NCBI GenBank assembly: GCA_036389485.1
Contig: DASVPR010000052.1
Span: forward strand, 1-35,679
Direction: 5' to 3'
DNA: 35,679 nt
Origin: CADCVT01 sp036389485
Lineage (GTDB): Bacteria; Actinomycetota; Thermoleophilia; Solirubrobacterales; Solirubrobacteraceae
Made by a program: the position numbers and the translations under genes. The notes beneath the pieces are model-generated. The model was not told the DNA's origin, did not search any database, and worked only from the letters and a program-made list of their open reading frames with translations. Positions 21,262 to 29,076 of this stretch are shown piece after piece. The number at the start of each line of letters is the position of its first letter. The stretch's first letter is position 1.

Positions 21262-22125
21262 TTACTGCAGGTACTTGGCGGGCAGCCCGCCGACCCCGAC
21301 GAGCCCCGGGCCGACGTGCGCGCCGATCACCGGCCCGACCTCGGACACGCACGCGGGCTCGCTGCCGAAGATCTCCCGCCCGCGCTCGACGAGCCGTTCG
21401 GCCTGATCGTGGGCCTGGATGTGCTGGACCATCCAGGCGTCGGCGCCGTCGGCGTGGCGCGAGCGCATGTACTCGACCATCCGCTCGAACGCCTTGCCCG
21501 ACGTCCGCACGCGCTCGACCGGCGTGATCTCGGACTCGATGGAGAGGATCGGCTTGATCTTCAGCGCCCCGCCGATCCACGCCTGCGCGGCGCCGATCCG
21601 CCCGCCGCGCCGCAGGTACTCGAGCGTGTCGACGGCGAACCACACCTTCAGCTCCTCGCGCGCGGCGCGCGCGTGCGCGGCGACCTCGCTCAGCCCGCCG
21701 CCGGCCTTCGCCCGCGCGGCGGCGGCGAGCGCGACGAACCCCAGCCCGCCGCAGGCGGTCGCCGAGTCGATGACCTCGATCCGGCCCGCGTGGCCGCGCT
21801 CCGCGCACTGGCCGGCCGCCTGCCGCGCCGAGTCGTAGGTGCCCGAGATGCCGCCGCTGATGTGCAGGGAGACGATGTCGCGGCCGGCGTCGAGCAGCGG
21901 CTCGTAGACCTCGACGAAGTCGCCGATCGACGGCTGCGAGGTCGTCGGCAGCTCCTTGGCCGAGCGCAGGCGGTCGTAGAACGCCTGGAAGTCCGCCATC
22001 TCGGATTCCCGCTCGAGGTGGTCACCGAAGCGGACGTACAGCGAGACGAGGTGAAGATCGTGCTGCGCGGCGAGGTCTGCCGGCAGGTAGTGCGTCGTGT
22101 CGGTCACGACGGCGACTTGTGCCAT
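21262..22125 (-). CDS. DegV family fatty-acid-binding protein
   Basis: A 287-residue protein; ATG 22125 follows an excellent ribosome site (GGGAGGT, 5 nt away). DegV/FakB proteins bind a fatty acid for phosphorylation by the FakA kinase. Motifs seen are VAVVTDTTHYLP, LPTTSQPSIGDFVEVYEPLL (TSQPS loop), ISGGISGTYDSARQAA and VIDSATACGGLGF, followed by the second domain VDTLEYLRRGGRIGAAQAWIGGALKIKPILSI. The C-terminus holds VGPVIGAHVGPGLVGVGGLP. No FakA is seen in the window. It is divergent from the epimerase gene. Confidence 0.92.
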   Translation of the reverse strand: MAQVAVVTDTTHYLPADLAAQHDLHLVSLYVRFGDHLERESEMADFQAFYDRLRSAKELPTTSQPSIGDFVEVYEPLLDAGRDIVSLHISGGISGTYDSARQAAGQCAERGHAGRIEVIDSATACGGLGFVALAAAARAKAGGGLSEVAAHARAAREELKVWFAVDTLEYLRRGGRIGAAQAWIGGALKIKPILSIESEITPVERVRTSGKAFERMVEYMRSRHADGADAWMVQHIQAHDQAERLVERGREIFGSEPACVSEVGPVIGAHVGPGLVGVGGLPAKYLQ

Positions 22126-22146
22126 TGGCACCTCCCCGGCGGACCC

Positions 22147-22152
22147 TACACT
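22147..22152 (+). promoter_or_regulatory. Putative -10 box of the epimerase gene
   Basis: TACACT fits TANNNT and ends 9 nt before the TTG at 22162, with no ribosome site in between. This supports that TTG as a leaderless start. Confidence 0.35.
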
Positions 22153-22161
22153 CTCCGCCTC

Positions 22162-23226
22162 TTGCCCACGGTCCTCGTCACAGGCGCCACGGGCCTCGTC
22201 GGCTCGCACGTCACGCGGCTGCTCACCGAGCGCGGGGACCGGGTGCGCGTGACCGTCCGCGACCGCTCGCGGCTCGACAACCTCGCGGGCCTCGACGTCG
22301 AGCAGGCGACGTGCGACGTGCTCGACCGGCGGGCCGTCCGGCGCGCGATGCGGGGCGTCGACCGCGTCTTCCACATCGCCGGGCTGACCTCGCTGCGCGC
22401 GCCGCGCGAGACGCTGCTGCGCGTCAACGTGCAGGGCACGCGGATCGTGCTGGAGGAGGCGCAGCGGGCCGGCGTGGAGCGGGTCGTCTACACGTCCTCG
22501 GTGGCGGCGATCGGGCCGGCGGAGCGCGGCTCGACCGCCGACGAGCGCCAGCCGTTCCTCGCCGGCGCGCTCGACGTCCCGTACGTGCACGCCAAGCGCG
22601 AGGCGGAGTCCGAGGCGCTGCGCTTCGCCGCCGGCGGGCTCCCGGTCGTGATCGTCAATCCGGCGCACGTCTTCGGCGCCGGCGACCTCTACCGCTCGTC
22701 GACCACGCTCGTGCTGCGCTTCCTGCGCCGGCGGATCCCGGCCTACGTCGACGGGGCGCTCAACATCGTCGACGCCGAGGACGTGGCGCGTGGCCACCTG
22801 CTCGCCGAGGAGCGAGGGCGCCCGGGCGAGCGGTACATCCTCGGCAACCGGAACTTCACGCTCGACCGGCTGTTCGCCGACCTCGGCCGGATCTCGGGCG
22901 TCGCGCCGCCGGCGCTGAAGCTGCCGGTGTCCGCCGCGCTCGCGTTCGCGCGCGCCGCCGAAGCGCTCAGCGGCACGCCGGCGATCACGCAGGTCGAGGT
23001 CCGTGCGGCCTCGCAGTGGTGGGCGTTCCGCAGCACGAAGGCCAAGCGGGAGCTGGGGTGGAAGCCGTCCCACCACGAGGACACGCTCGAGCGGACGGTC
23101 GCCTGGTACCGCGACCGCGGGACGAACGGGCTCGCGCGCCCGGGGACCGCGCAGCCGGTCGCGCTGCGCGTCGCCGGGTTCGCGCTGCGCCAGGCCGGCT
23201 CCGCCGTCGACCGGGTGACGCCCTGA
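22162..23226 (+). CDS. NAD-dependent epimerase/dehydratase, HpnA-like (extended SDR)
   Basis: A 354-residue protein from a TTG at 22162 (PTVLVTGATGLVGSHV), the only start that keeps the whole Rossmann beta-1. The NAD motif is GATGLVG. The active-site YxxxK is in YVHAKREAE, with the Ser in VVYTSSVAAIG. Other stretches (GLPVVIVNPAHVFGAGDL, RRIPAYVDGALNIVDAEDVARGHLLAEERGRPGERYILG) match the hopanoid-associated sugar epimerase HpnA subfamily closely, next to dihydroflavonol reductases. No squalene-hopene cyclase or other hpn gene is in the window, so the hopanoid link is inference. The last 40 residues, after VAWYRDRG, are an extension. It is joined by TGATG to the next gene. Confidence 0.85.
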   Translation: MPTVLVTGATGLVGSHVTRLLTERGDRVRVTVRDRSRLDNLAGLDVEQATCDVLDRRAVRRAMRGVDRVFHIAGLTSLRAPRETLLRVNVQGTRIVLEEAQRAGVERVVYTSSVAAIGPAERGSTADERQPFLAGALDVPYVHAKREAESEALRFAAGGLPVVIVNPAHVFGAGDLYRSSTTLVLRFLRRRIPAYVDGALNIVDAEDVARGHLLAEERGRPGERYILGNRNFTLDRLFADLGRISGVAPPALKLPVSAALAFARAAEALSGTPAITQVEVRAASQWWAFRSTKAKRELGWKPSHHEDTLERTVAWYRDRGTNGLARPGTAQPVALRVAGFALRQAGSAVDRVTP

Positions 23227-23480
23227 TGGCCACGCTCTACCGGTGCCGCACGCCGACCGACTGGCTGTGCCCGTGCGGGCGCGTCGCGCGCGAGCTGCGC
23301 AAGCACGACGTGGACTTCGACGAGGTCCGCGTGCCTCGGCGCCGGCGCGACCGCGAGGAGGTGCGGGCGCTGTCGGGCCAGGGCCACGTCCCGGTCGCGG
23401 TGATCGGCGGCGAGGCGATCTGCGACTCGCACCGGATCGTCGAGCACCTGCGGTGGCTCGCGCACGAGGGCGAGGAGTGA
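23226..23480 (+). CDS. Glutaredoxin/GST N-terminal-domain protein
   Basis: An 84-residue protein from the ATG at 23226 (TGATG overlap). The fold reads as one thioredoxin-like domain of the GST-N type: TLYRCRTPTDWLCPCGRVARELRKHDVDFDEVRV, cis-Pro segment GHVPVAVIGG, then ICDSHRIVEHLRWL. Cysteines in WLCPCGRV could form a CxC redox centre. There is no C-terminal GST domain, so a small redox or glutaredoxin-like role is more likely than a transferase. It is coupled by GTGA to the S55 peptidase gene; a redox role for that secreted protein is unlikely, and the coupling may simply reflect operon packing. Confidence 0.75.
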   Translation: MATLYRCRTPTDWLCPCGRVARELRKHDVDFDEVRVPRRRRDREEVRALSGQGHVPVAVIGGEAICDSHRIVEHLRWLAHEGEE

Positions 23481-25252
23481 GTACCTTGCGTCGCTTGCGC
23501 TCGCTCCTCCTCACCACTGCGCTCACGCTCGCCGTGTGCGGGCCGGCGGCCGCGGCCGAGCGGATCATGCCGCTGGCCGAGGTCCAGAAGGGCATGCACT
23601 GCACGGGCCTCTCGGTCGTGCAGGGCACCGACATCGCCTCGTTCGACGTCGAGATCCTCGACGTCATCGCGGGCGACGAGGCCGCCGACTCGCCGCGGAT
23701 CCTCTTCCGCGTCTCCGGCGAGGCCGTCGACCGGACCGGCATCGGCCCCGGGTTCTCGGGCTCCCCGATCGTCTGCCGGGACAGCTCGGGCAACGACGCG
23801 TACGCGGGCGCGATCTCCGAGGGCCTCGGGGAGTACGGCGGGAAGGTCGGGCTGGCCACGCCGATGGAGGACGTCGTCGCGCAGCCGGTGGAGCCGCCGG
23901 TCGGCATGCCGCCCGCGCCGCGCGCCGGCACGTACGACCTCTCGGCGCCGCTGTCGGTCGGCGGGGTGACGCCGCGGGTCGGGCGCTTCCTGTCGCGGCT
24001 GGCGGCGCGCAAGGGCAAGCTGCTGGTCACGAGCCCGGGGCGGCCGCGCGCCGTGGCGTTCCCCGTGCAGCAGCTGCGCCCGGGATCGGCGATGGCGGCG
24101 GGGCTGTCGAGCGGCGCGCTCTCGGTGGGCGCGGTCGGCACGGTCGCGTACGTCGACGGCGACAAGGTGTGGGCGTTCGGGCACCCGTTCGACGCGGCGG
24201 GCCGGCGCTCGCTGTTCCTGCAGGACGCCTACGTCTTCACGGTCGTCAACAACCCCGTCGGCGTCGAGGGCGTGAGCACGTACAAGCTCGCGGTGCCCGG
24301 GCACGACGTGGGCGTCCTGAGCGCGGACGGCTTCTCGGCGGTCGCGGGACGGCTCGGCGTGATGCCGAAGCGCTTCCCGATGCGGGTGATCGCGACCGAC
24401 GGCGACACCGGGAACGTTCGGACGCTGCGCGTCGACGTCGCCGACGAGAACTTCCTGGGCCAGCCGACCGGCGTCTCGGCGCTCGCGCTCGTGGGCACCG
24501 CGACGACCTCGCAGGCGGCGGCGACGGCGATGGGCGAGATCCCGGCGCGCCAGAGCGGCGAGATGTGCGCGTGGTTCAGCCTCGTCGGCCAGCGCAAGCG
24601 GCTGCGCTTCTGCAACCGCTACGTCATGCGCGACGGCGGGCTGAGCGGCGCGGCCGAGCTCGGCGCCGGCGGGCCGATGGTCGCCGACCTCGCCGAGGCG
24701 ATCAGCCTGATCGACGGCTACGACTTCGCGACGCTCGACATGGAGAGCGTCGAGGTGAACCTGACGCTGCGCCGCGGGCTGCGGCAGGCGTACATGCTCG
24801 GCGTCGAGGGCCCGCGGGTCGTGCGGCGCGGGAGGACGGTACGCCTGCGCGTGCCGATCCAGACCGTGCGCGGCGCGCGCTCGTCGCGCACCGTGCGGGT
24901 GAAGGTGCCGCGCGCGATGCCGCGCGGCGAGCGGGTGCTGACGCTGAGCGGGCCGGACACCGACGAGGCCGGCGTGCTCGAGATCGACCTCGCCGAGGTG
25001 CTCTTCGGCGAGGAGGAGGCCGACATCGGCGGGCCGCGGACGGTCGACAAGCTGCGCAAGGCCGTCGCCAGGATCGGCCGCTACGACGGGATCGAGGCGA
25101 GCTTCGAGCCGCCGGACGGCAGCGACGACCTCGGGGACCTCGAGGAGGACCTCGGCGGCGCGGAGGGCATCGCCCGCCGCGCCCGCAAGGTGTACCGCGA
25201 TCCCGAGCTGCGCCTCAGCGGGACCGTTCGGCTGCGCGTGAACGTGCGCTAG
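23477..25252 (+). CDS. Secreted SpoIVB-like peptidase S55 domain protein
   Basis: A 591-residue protein from the GTG at 23477 (GTGA overlap). A signal peptide LRSLLLTTALTLAVCGPAAAAE precedes an N-terminal S55-type module: LAEVQKGMHCTGLSVVQGTDI (His41), FDVEILDVI, then GIGPGFSGSPIV with the SGS serine centre at 94-96. Both are local hallmarks of SpoIVB, the serine protease that signals sigma-K activation in Bacillus spores. VGTVAYVDGDKVWAFGHPFDAAG and STYKLAVPGHDVGVL follow. The 350-residue C-terminus is strand-rich, with LRVPIQTVRGARSSRTVRVKVP and an acidic stretch DDLGDLEEDLGG. Sporulation is not expected in this lineage, so the role is probably different (surface processing). It shares a CTAG stop overlap with the convergent Grx gene. 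Confidence 0.75.
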   Translation: MSTLRRLRSLLLTTALTLAVCGPAAAAERIMPLAEVQKGMHCTGLSVVQGTDIASFDVEILDVIAGDEAADSPRILFRVSGEAVDRTGIGPGFSGSPIVCRDSSGNDAYAGAISEGLGEYGGKVGLATPMEDVVAQPVEPPVGMPPAPRAGTYDLSAPLSVGGVTPRVGRFLSRLAARKGKLLVTSPGRPRAVAFPVQQLRPGSAMAAGLSSGALSVGAVGTVAYVDGDKVWAFGHPFDAAGRRSLFLQDAYVFTVVNNPVGVEGVSTYKLAVPGHDVGVLSADGFSAVAGRLGVMPKRFPMRVIATDGDTGNVRTLRVDVADENFLGQPTGVSALALVGTATTSQAAATAMGEIPARQSGEMCAWFSLVGQRKRLRFCNRYVMRDGGLSGAAELGAGGPMVADLAEAISLIDGYDFATLDMESVEVNLTLRRGLRQAYMLGVEGPRVVRRGRTVRLRVPIQTVRGARSSRTVRVKVPRAMPRGERVLTLSGPDTDEAGVLEIDLAEVLFGEEEADIGGPRTVDKLRKAVARIGRYDGIEASFEPPDGSDDLGDLEEDLGGAEGIARRARKVYRDPELRLSGTVRLRVNVR

Positions 25253-25644
25253 CCGAGCCGGTTCTCGATGCCCAGCGGCGGCGGGCCCGCGGGCTCCGGC
25301 GCCGGGGCCGCCTCCGCCTCCGCCGGCTTCTCGGCGCCGAGCGTCTCGTGCAGCTCGCCCGTCTCGTACATCTCGGTGACGATGTCGCAGCCGCCGACCA
25401 GCTCGCCCTTCACGAACAGCTGCGGGATCGTCGGCCACTCGGACACCGCCGTCAGCTCGGAGCGGATGCGCGGGTCGGGCAGGACGTCGACGGCCGCGAA
25501 CGGGTTGCCGACGGCCTGCAGGGCGGCCGCGGTGCGCGCGCTGAACCCACACATGGGCTGGTCGGGCGTCCCCTTCATGAAGAGGATGACCTCGTTGTCG
25601 CGGATCGCCTCCTGGATGGCGTCGCGGAGCGGGTTGTCGCTCAT
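25249..25644 (-). CDS. Monothiol glutaredoxin, Grx4/GrxD family
   Basis: A 131-residue protein; ATG 25644 has GGAGGT just upstream. Monothiol CGFS-type glutaredoxins carry [2Fe-2S] clusters rather than reduce disulfides. Seen: VILFMKGTPDQPMCGFSARTAAAL with active site Cys32-Gly-Phe-Ser, WPTIPQLFVKGELVGGCDIVTEMYETGEL (cis-Pro and glutathione site). A Pro/Ala/Glu-rich C-terminal tail of about 25 residues (EKPAEAEAAPAPEP) is longer than usual. It overlaps the bolA-type gene by ATGA, and Grx4-BolA complexes are an established cluster-trafficking pair. Confidence 0.93.
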   Translation of the reverse strand: MSDNPLRDAIQEAIRDNEVILFMKGTPDQPMCGFSARTAAALQAVGNPFAAVDVLPDPRIRSELTAVSEWPTIPQLFVKGELVGGCDIVTEMYETGELHETLGAEKPAEAEAAPAPEPAGPPPLGIENRLG

Positions 25645-25871
25645 GGAACCTCCGTCTTGATCTGAAGCGCGTGGACCGCGCCGCCGAGCTCGCCCTCCGC
25701 GAACGCGTCGTACACCATGCGGTGCTGCTGGATGCGGCTCTTGCCGGCGAACGCGTCGGCCCGCACGCGCGCGCTGAAGTGCACGTTGTCCGCGGATTCG
25801 ACGACGGCCTCGGCGCCGGGGATGGCAGCCTCGATCCGCGCCTTGAGCTCGTCCGGCGTGGCCATTGCCAT
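25641..25871 (-). CDS. BolA/IbaG family protein
   Basis: A 76-residue protein from ATG 25871, or ATG 25865 six bases later. BolA pattern: ELKARIEAAIPGAEAVVESADNVHFSARVRADAFAGKSRIQQHRMVYDAFAEG..GGAVHALQIKT. His50 in QQHRMVYDAF is the family's conserved cluster-ligand histidine. BolA proteins bind monothiol glutaredoxins through a shared [2Fe-2S] cluster. It is the first gene of the bolA-grx pair, facing the ErpA-type gene. Confidence 0.9.
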   Translation of the reverse strand: MAMATPDELKARIEAAIPGAEAVVESADNVHFSARVRADAFAGKSRIQQHRMVYDAFAEGELGGAVHALQIKTEVP

Positions 25872-25884
25872 CAGAGTAGCCCGC

Positions 25885-25890
25885 TATCCT
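25885..25890 (+). promoter_or_regulatory. Putative -10 box of the ErpA-type gene
   Basis: TATCCT fits TANNNT and lies 10 nt before the ATG at 25901, in the 29-nt gap between the divergent bolA-type and erpA-type genes. The gap is too short for two independent promoters, so they probably share control. Confidence 0.4.
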
Positions 25891-25900
25891 TTCTGAAGCG

Positions 25901-26266
25901 ATGCAGTACGCCGACATCACCTTCACCGAGCTCGGCGCGCAGAAGGTGCGCGAGTTCCTCACCGCCCAGGGCGTGGACCTCGCGTCCGCGGGCCTGCGGC
26001 TCGGCGTCCGCGGCGGCGGGTGCTCCGGCTTCCAGTACCAGCTGGCGTTCGACGAGAAGCGCGACGACGACCAGGTGTACGAGGACCACGGCCTCCAGAT
26101 CCTCGTCGACAAGCAGTCGCTGCCGTACGTGCACGGCTCGCAGATCGACTACGTCGACGCGCTGACCGGCGCCGGCTTCCAGGTGAACAACCCGAACGTC
26201 ATCGCGGCCTGCGGCTGCGGCTCCTCGTTCCGCGTGCCGGACGAGGAAGAGGTCTCCGCGGTCTGA
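25901..26266 (+). CDS. erpA: Iron-sulfur cluster insertion protein, ErpA/IscA (HesB) family
   Basis: A 121-residue protein from the ATG at 25901. A-type carriers deliver Fe-S clusters to target enzymes. The three conserved cysteines are present: Cys41 in RGGGCSGFQYQL, and Cys104 and Cys106 in ACGCGSSF near the C-terminus. The body (ITFTELGAQKVREFL, LRLGVRGGG, DYVDALTGAGFQVNNPN) is standard. It is divergent from the bolA-grx pair, which fits a small Fe-S trafficking module. I use the symbol for the family; it could equally be called IscA/HesB. Confidence 0.9.
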   Translation: MQYADITFTELGAQKVREFLTAQGVDLASAGLRLGVRGGGCSGFQYQLAFDEKRDDDQVYEDHGLQILVDKQSLPYVHGSQIDYVDALTGAGFQVNNPNVIAACGCGSSFRVPDEEEVSAV

Positions 26267-26288
26267 CCCGCGCTCGCGCGGCCGGCGA

Positions 26289-27560
26289 GTGACGCGACGC
26301 CGCGTCCTCGCCGCCTTCGCCCTGCTCGCCGCGGCGGCGGCCCTCGCCGCTGTGCTCGCGGCAGGCGGCGACGAGGCGCGCGACCGGGCCGCTCCGACGC
26401 GGCCGTCGGAGGGGCCGCGGGCGGAGGAGCCGCGTGACTCGGGGCTCGCGGTCGGGCTGAGCGACCGCAACGCGAACCTCCTCTGGGCCGGCCCGCGCGG
26501 CGGCGACTTCGAGCCGTGGCGCGAGCGCGTCGAGGCGCTGCGGCCGCGGTGGTACCGGCTGATGGTCGACTGGTCGCAGCTGCAGCCGGTGCGCGACGGG
26601 CCGTTCCTGTTCGACCAGCCCGACAACGGGTGCCTGCGCGACCGGCCGCCGTGCCGCCCGTTCGCGGGGATGCGCGACGTCCTCCGCGCCGTGCGCTCGC
26701 AGCAGCGCGCGCATGGCGGCTGGGAGATCGTGGTGACGATCTACGGCGTGCCCGAGTGGGCGGCACGCGCGCCGCACGGCTGCGAGCGCTCGACCGAGCT
26801 GCCGCGCTCGCGCCCGCTGACGCGTGACGGGTACGACGGCTACCGCGCCCTGGTCCGCGCGCTGCTGCGGCTCGCGGAGGAGGAGGACGTCGACCTGGAG
26901 TGGTGGAGCCCGTGGAACGAGCCGAACCAGCCGTACTTCATCAGCCCGCAGCGCCGCCGCTGCGACATCGCGTCGCCGTCGCTGGCGCCGCACGTGTACG
27001 CCACGCTCGTCCAGGCGCTGCGCGGCGAGCTGGACGCGCGGCCCGGCGACGAGAAGCTGGTCCTCGGCGAGCTGGCCGGCGCGAGCGGCCCGAAGCCGCT
27101 GGTCACCGGCATAGGCGAATTCGTCCGCGCGCTGCCGGAGGCGATCGCCTGCGAGGCCGACGTCTGGGCGCAGCACCAGTACGCGGAGCGCGACGAGGAG
27201 CGGGGCCCGCTGGAGTCGGGCGACACGGCCGACGCCGTCGGCGAGCTGAAGCGCACGCTCGACGCCCGCTTCTGCACGCGCGGCAAGCCGATCTGGGTCA
27301 CGGAGACGGGCGTGGGCGGCGCGCACGTCGGCGCGAAGCGCTCGCGCGATCCCGCCGAGCTGGCCGCGGACTGCCGCACGCTCGAGCGCTCGCTGCGCCG
27401 CTGGCAGCGCGACCCGCGGGTCGACGCCGCCTTCCAGTTCTCCCTGCGCGAGGACTTCACGTTCCCCGTCGGCGTCTTCGACACCGAGCTGAAGGTGGCC
27501 TATCCCGTCTACGAGCTGTGGCGTTCGGCCGCCGCCGGCCGGGTAGCCTGCCCGCGATGA
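26289..27560 (+). CDS. Secreted clan-A glycoside hydrolase-like protein
   Basis: A 423-residue protein from the GTG at 26289. It has a signal anchor or signal peptide RRRVLAAFALLAAAAALAAVLAAGG, then a low-complexity linker. The catalytic domain looks like a (beta/alpha)8 barrel of clan GH-A: WYRLMVDWSQLQP early, VTIYGVPEWAA, the acid/base Glu211 in WWSPWNEPNQP, and the nucleophile Glu339 in PIWVTETGVGG. The family cannot be fixed by eye; GH5/GH39/GH53-like are all possible and the substrate is unknown. It acts outside the membrane. It is joined to the PRC-barrel gene by ATGA. Confidence 0.78.
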   Translation: MTRRRVLAAFALLAAAAALAAVLAAGGDEARDRAAPTRPSEGPRAEEPRDSGLAVGLSDRNANLLWAGPRGGDFEPWRERVEALRPRWYRLMVDWSQLQPVRDGPFLFDQPDNGCLRDRPPCRPFAGMRDVLRAVRSQQRAHGGWEIVVTIYGVPEWAARAPHGCERSTELPRSRPLTRDGYDGYRALVRALLRLAEEEDVDLEWWSPWNEPNQPYFISPQRRRCDIASPSLAPHVYATLVQALRGELDARPGDEKLVLGELAGASGPKPLVTGIGEFVRALPEAIACEADVWAQHQYAERDEERGPLESGDTADAVGELKRTLDARFCTRGKPIWVTETGVGGAHVGAKRSRDPAELAADCRTLERSLRRWQRDPRVDAAFQFSLREDFTFPVGVFDTELKVAYPVYELWRSAAAGRVACPR

Positions 27561-27928
27561 CGGACGACCGCGGCGCGCCGATCGCCTACATGGTCCTCGA
27601 GGAGGGCACGGCCGTGCAGGGCCGCGACGGCGCGCGCGTCGGAACGGTGAAGCGCGTCCTCGCCGACGCCGGGACCGACATCTTCGACGGCCTCATCCTC
27701 GACACGCCCGACGGCGACCGCTTCGTCGACGCCCCGCAGGTCGCCGAGCTGTACGAGCACCTCGTGATCCTCGACATGACCGCCGCGGACGCGCAGCGCC
27801 TCCCCGAGCCGACCGCCAGCCCCGCGGCGGTCGACCTCGACGCCGACGACATCGCCGGCGACACGACCGGGGACAAGGTCCGCGACGCGGCGAAGCGCGC
27901 CTGGGACCGGATCAGCGGCAACTACTGA
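27557..27928 (+). CDS. PRC-barrel domain protein
   Basis: A 123-residue protein; ATG 27557 overlaps the previous stop (ATGA). Residues about 10-70 (AYMVLEEGTAVQGRDGARVGTVKRVLADAGTDIFDGLILDTPDGDRFVDAPQVAELYE) look like a PRC-barrel, a small beta fold that binds proteins or RNA and is often stress related in actinobacteria. The rest is acidic, with a short C-terminal helix (VRDAAKRAWDRISGNY). No membrane segment. Role unknown. Confidence 0.7.
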   Translation: MTDDRGAPIAYMVLEEGTAVQGRDGARVGTVKRVLADAGTDIFDGLILDTPDGDRFVDAPQVAELYEHLVILDMTAADAQRLPEPTASPAAVDLDADDIAGDTTGDKVRDAAKRAWDRISGNY

Positions 27929-27989
27929 CGCTGAGGGTCCGGTCGAGACGCCTCCGCTCCCGTCTGGGCCGTCGAGCCTGACTCGCCCG

Positions 27990-28376
27990 CTACCAGAGGT
28001 CCCCGCCCCCCGACAGCTCCCGTTCGAGCTGGTCGCCATACTGCACGACCACGAAGAGGGGCTCCTCGAACTCGTCGGGGTCGAGGTTGGCGAGCGGGAA
28101 GCTATGCCGGAAGATCACGATCCCGGCGTCGATCAGCGCCAGGCCGCCGACCGTCATCCCCGCGTTGCGGCGCAGGGCATCGCGCGGGTCGATCTCGCTC
28201 TCGCGGCAGACCGCGGTCGAGATGCCGACCCAGCCGGTGTCGCCGAGTTTCGACACGATCGCGACCTGGGAGCGGCCGTCCTCGACCTCGAACACGAGCT
28301 TGAGGGAGTCGAGGTTGTCCTCTGCGATCTTGTACTTGCCCTTGATGTAATTGCGGAGCGAGTTCCAATCGGCCAC
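27990..28376 (-). CDS. Hypothetical protein, possibly YbjN/type-III-chaperone-like fold
   Basis: A 128-residue protein. GTG 28376 (ADWNSLRNYIKGKYK) has AAAGGA 6 nt upstream; a longer frame to 28433 lacks any such site. The composition is mixed alpha/beta: an initial helix, strands LKLVFEVEDGRSQVAIVSKL and WVGISTAVC, a helix, a strand VIFRHSFPLANLD and a final helix LFVVVQYGDQLEREL. This resembles small YbjN/secretion-chaperone-like folds, but the match is only impressionistic. Its codon use is less GC-biased than its neighbours (AAG/AAC, TTG-rich stretches). It stands alone, with no operon partner. Confidence 0.6.
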   Translation of the reverse strand: MADWNSLRNYIKGKYKIAEDNLDSLKLVFEVEDGRSQVAIVSKLGDTGWVGISTAVCRESEIDPRDALRRNAGMTVGGLALIDAGIVIFRHSFPLANLDPDEFEEPLFVVVQYGDQLERELSGGGDLW

Positions 28377-28443
28377 GAGGCATCCTTTCGCATTCCCCCA
28401 CCGTTGAACACGGACTGTGCATGCTCGCCGCACGTCTGGTGCA

Positions 28444-28449
28444 TGTCAA
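28444..28449 (-). promoter_or_regulatory. Perfect -35 hexamer upstream of the 27990-28376 gene
   Basis: TTGACA on the minus strand (tgtcaa at 28444-28449) is the sigma-70 consensus. A 17-nt spacer leads to GAGCAT, a poor -10. It lies about 70 nt before the GTG at 28376. If used, the gene has a normal leader rather than the leaderless style seen elsewhere in the window. Confidence 0.3.
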
Positions 28450-28458
28450 GGTGGGGCT

Positions 28459-29076
28459 CTACGCCACCGGTGCGTTGTCCAGCGAGTCCCAGAGGACGAA
28501 GCAGGCGTGGCTGCGGTACGGGCGCCACGGCTCGGCGAGCCTGACGAGGTCCGCCGCGCTGGGGAGGTCGGGCAGGCAGTAGGCGCGCTCGACCGCGCGG
28601 CGGATCCCGAGGTCGCCGACGGCGAGGACGTCCGGCCGCTTGAGCTGGAACATCAGGAACATGTGCGCGCTCCACTCGCCGATTCCCTTGACCGCGACGA
28701 GCTCGGCGATCACGTCCTCGTCGGGCAGCGCGTCGAGGCGCTCCAGCTCCAGCGACCCGTCGAGCACGTGCTCGGCCAGCGAGCGCAGGAACGACACCTT
28801 CGCCCGCGACAGCCCGACCGCGGCGCGCAGCTCCTCGGCGTCGCGCGCGAGGACCTGCTCCGGCGTCGGCGGCGTCCCGTCGAACTGCTCGAGCAGCCGG
28901 CCGTAGATCGCCCGCGCCGCGCGCACCGACAGCTGCTGGCCGACGATCGACCGCACCAGCGCGGCGTAGTGGTCGCCGCGCGGGCGGCCGCGGTCGGTGT
29001 CCGGCTCGCCGACGCGGTCGATCAGCGCCGCCAGCACCGGGTCCGCGGCGCGCAGGTGCTCCGACGCCGCGCTCAG
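28459..29076 (-). CDS. DNA-3-methyladenine glycosylase, AlkA-like (HhH-GPD)
   Basis: A 205-residue protein. Family N-terminus SAASEHLRAADPVLAALIDRVG continues upstream of the first conventional start (GTG 29037), so the likely start is CTG 29076, which overlaps the reductase TGA as CTGA. The glycosylase removes alkylated bases from DNA. Seen: YAALVRSIVGQQLSVRAARAI, the HhH motif AVKGIGEWSAHMFLMF (about 128-143) and the catalytic Asp155 in DVLAVGDLGIRRAV. No Fe-S cysteines, consistent with the AlkA rather than the Nth branch. It is third in a chain after hemQ and the reductase. Confidence 0.88.
   Translation of the reverse strand: MSAASEHLRAADPVLAALIDRVGEPDTDRGRPRGDHYAALVRSIVGQQLSVRAARAIYGRLLEQFDGTPPTPEQVLARDAEELRAAVGLSRAKVSFLRSLAEHVLDGSLELERLDALPDEDVIAELVAVKGIGEWSAHMFLMFQLKRPDVLAVGDLGIRRAVERAYCLPDLPSAADLVRLAEPWRPYRSHACFVLWDSLDNAPVA

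Noticed and set aside
26262..26280. CCGCG-CTCG-CGCGG as a terminator after the ErpA-type gene
   Set aside because: The stem is only 5 bp with no T-run, in DNA where such matches are common by chance.
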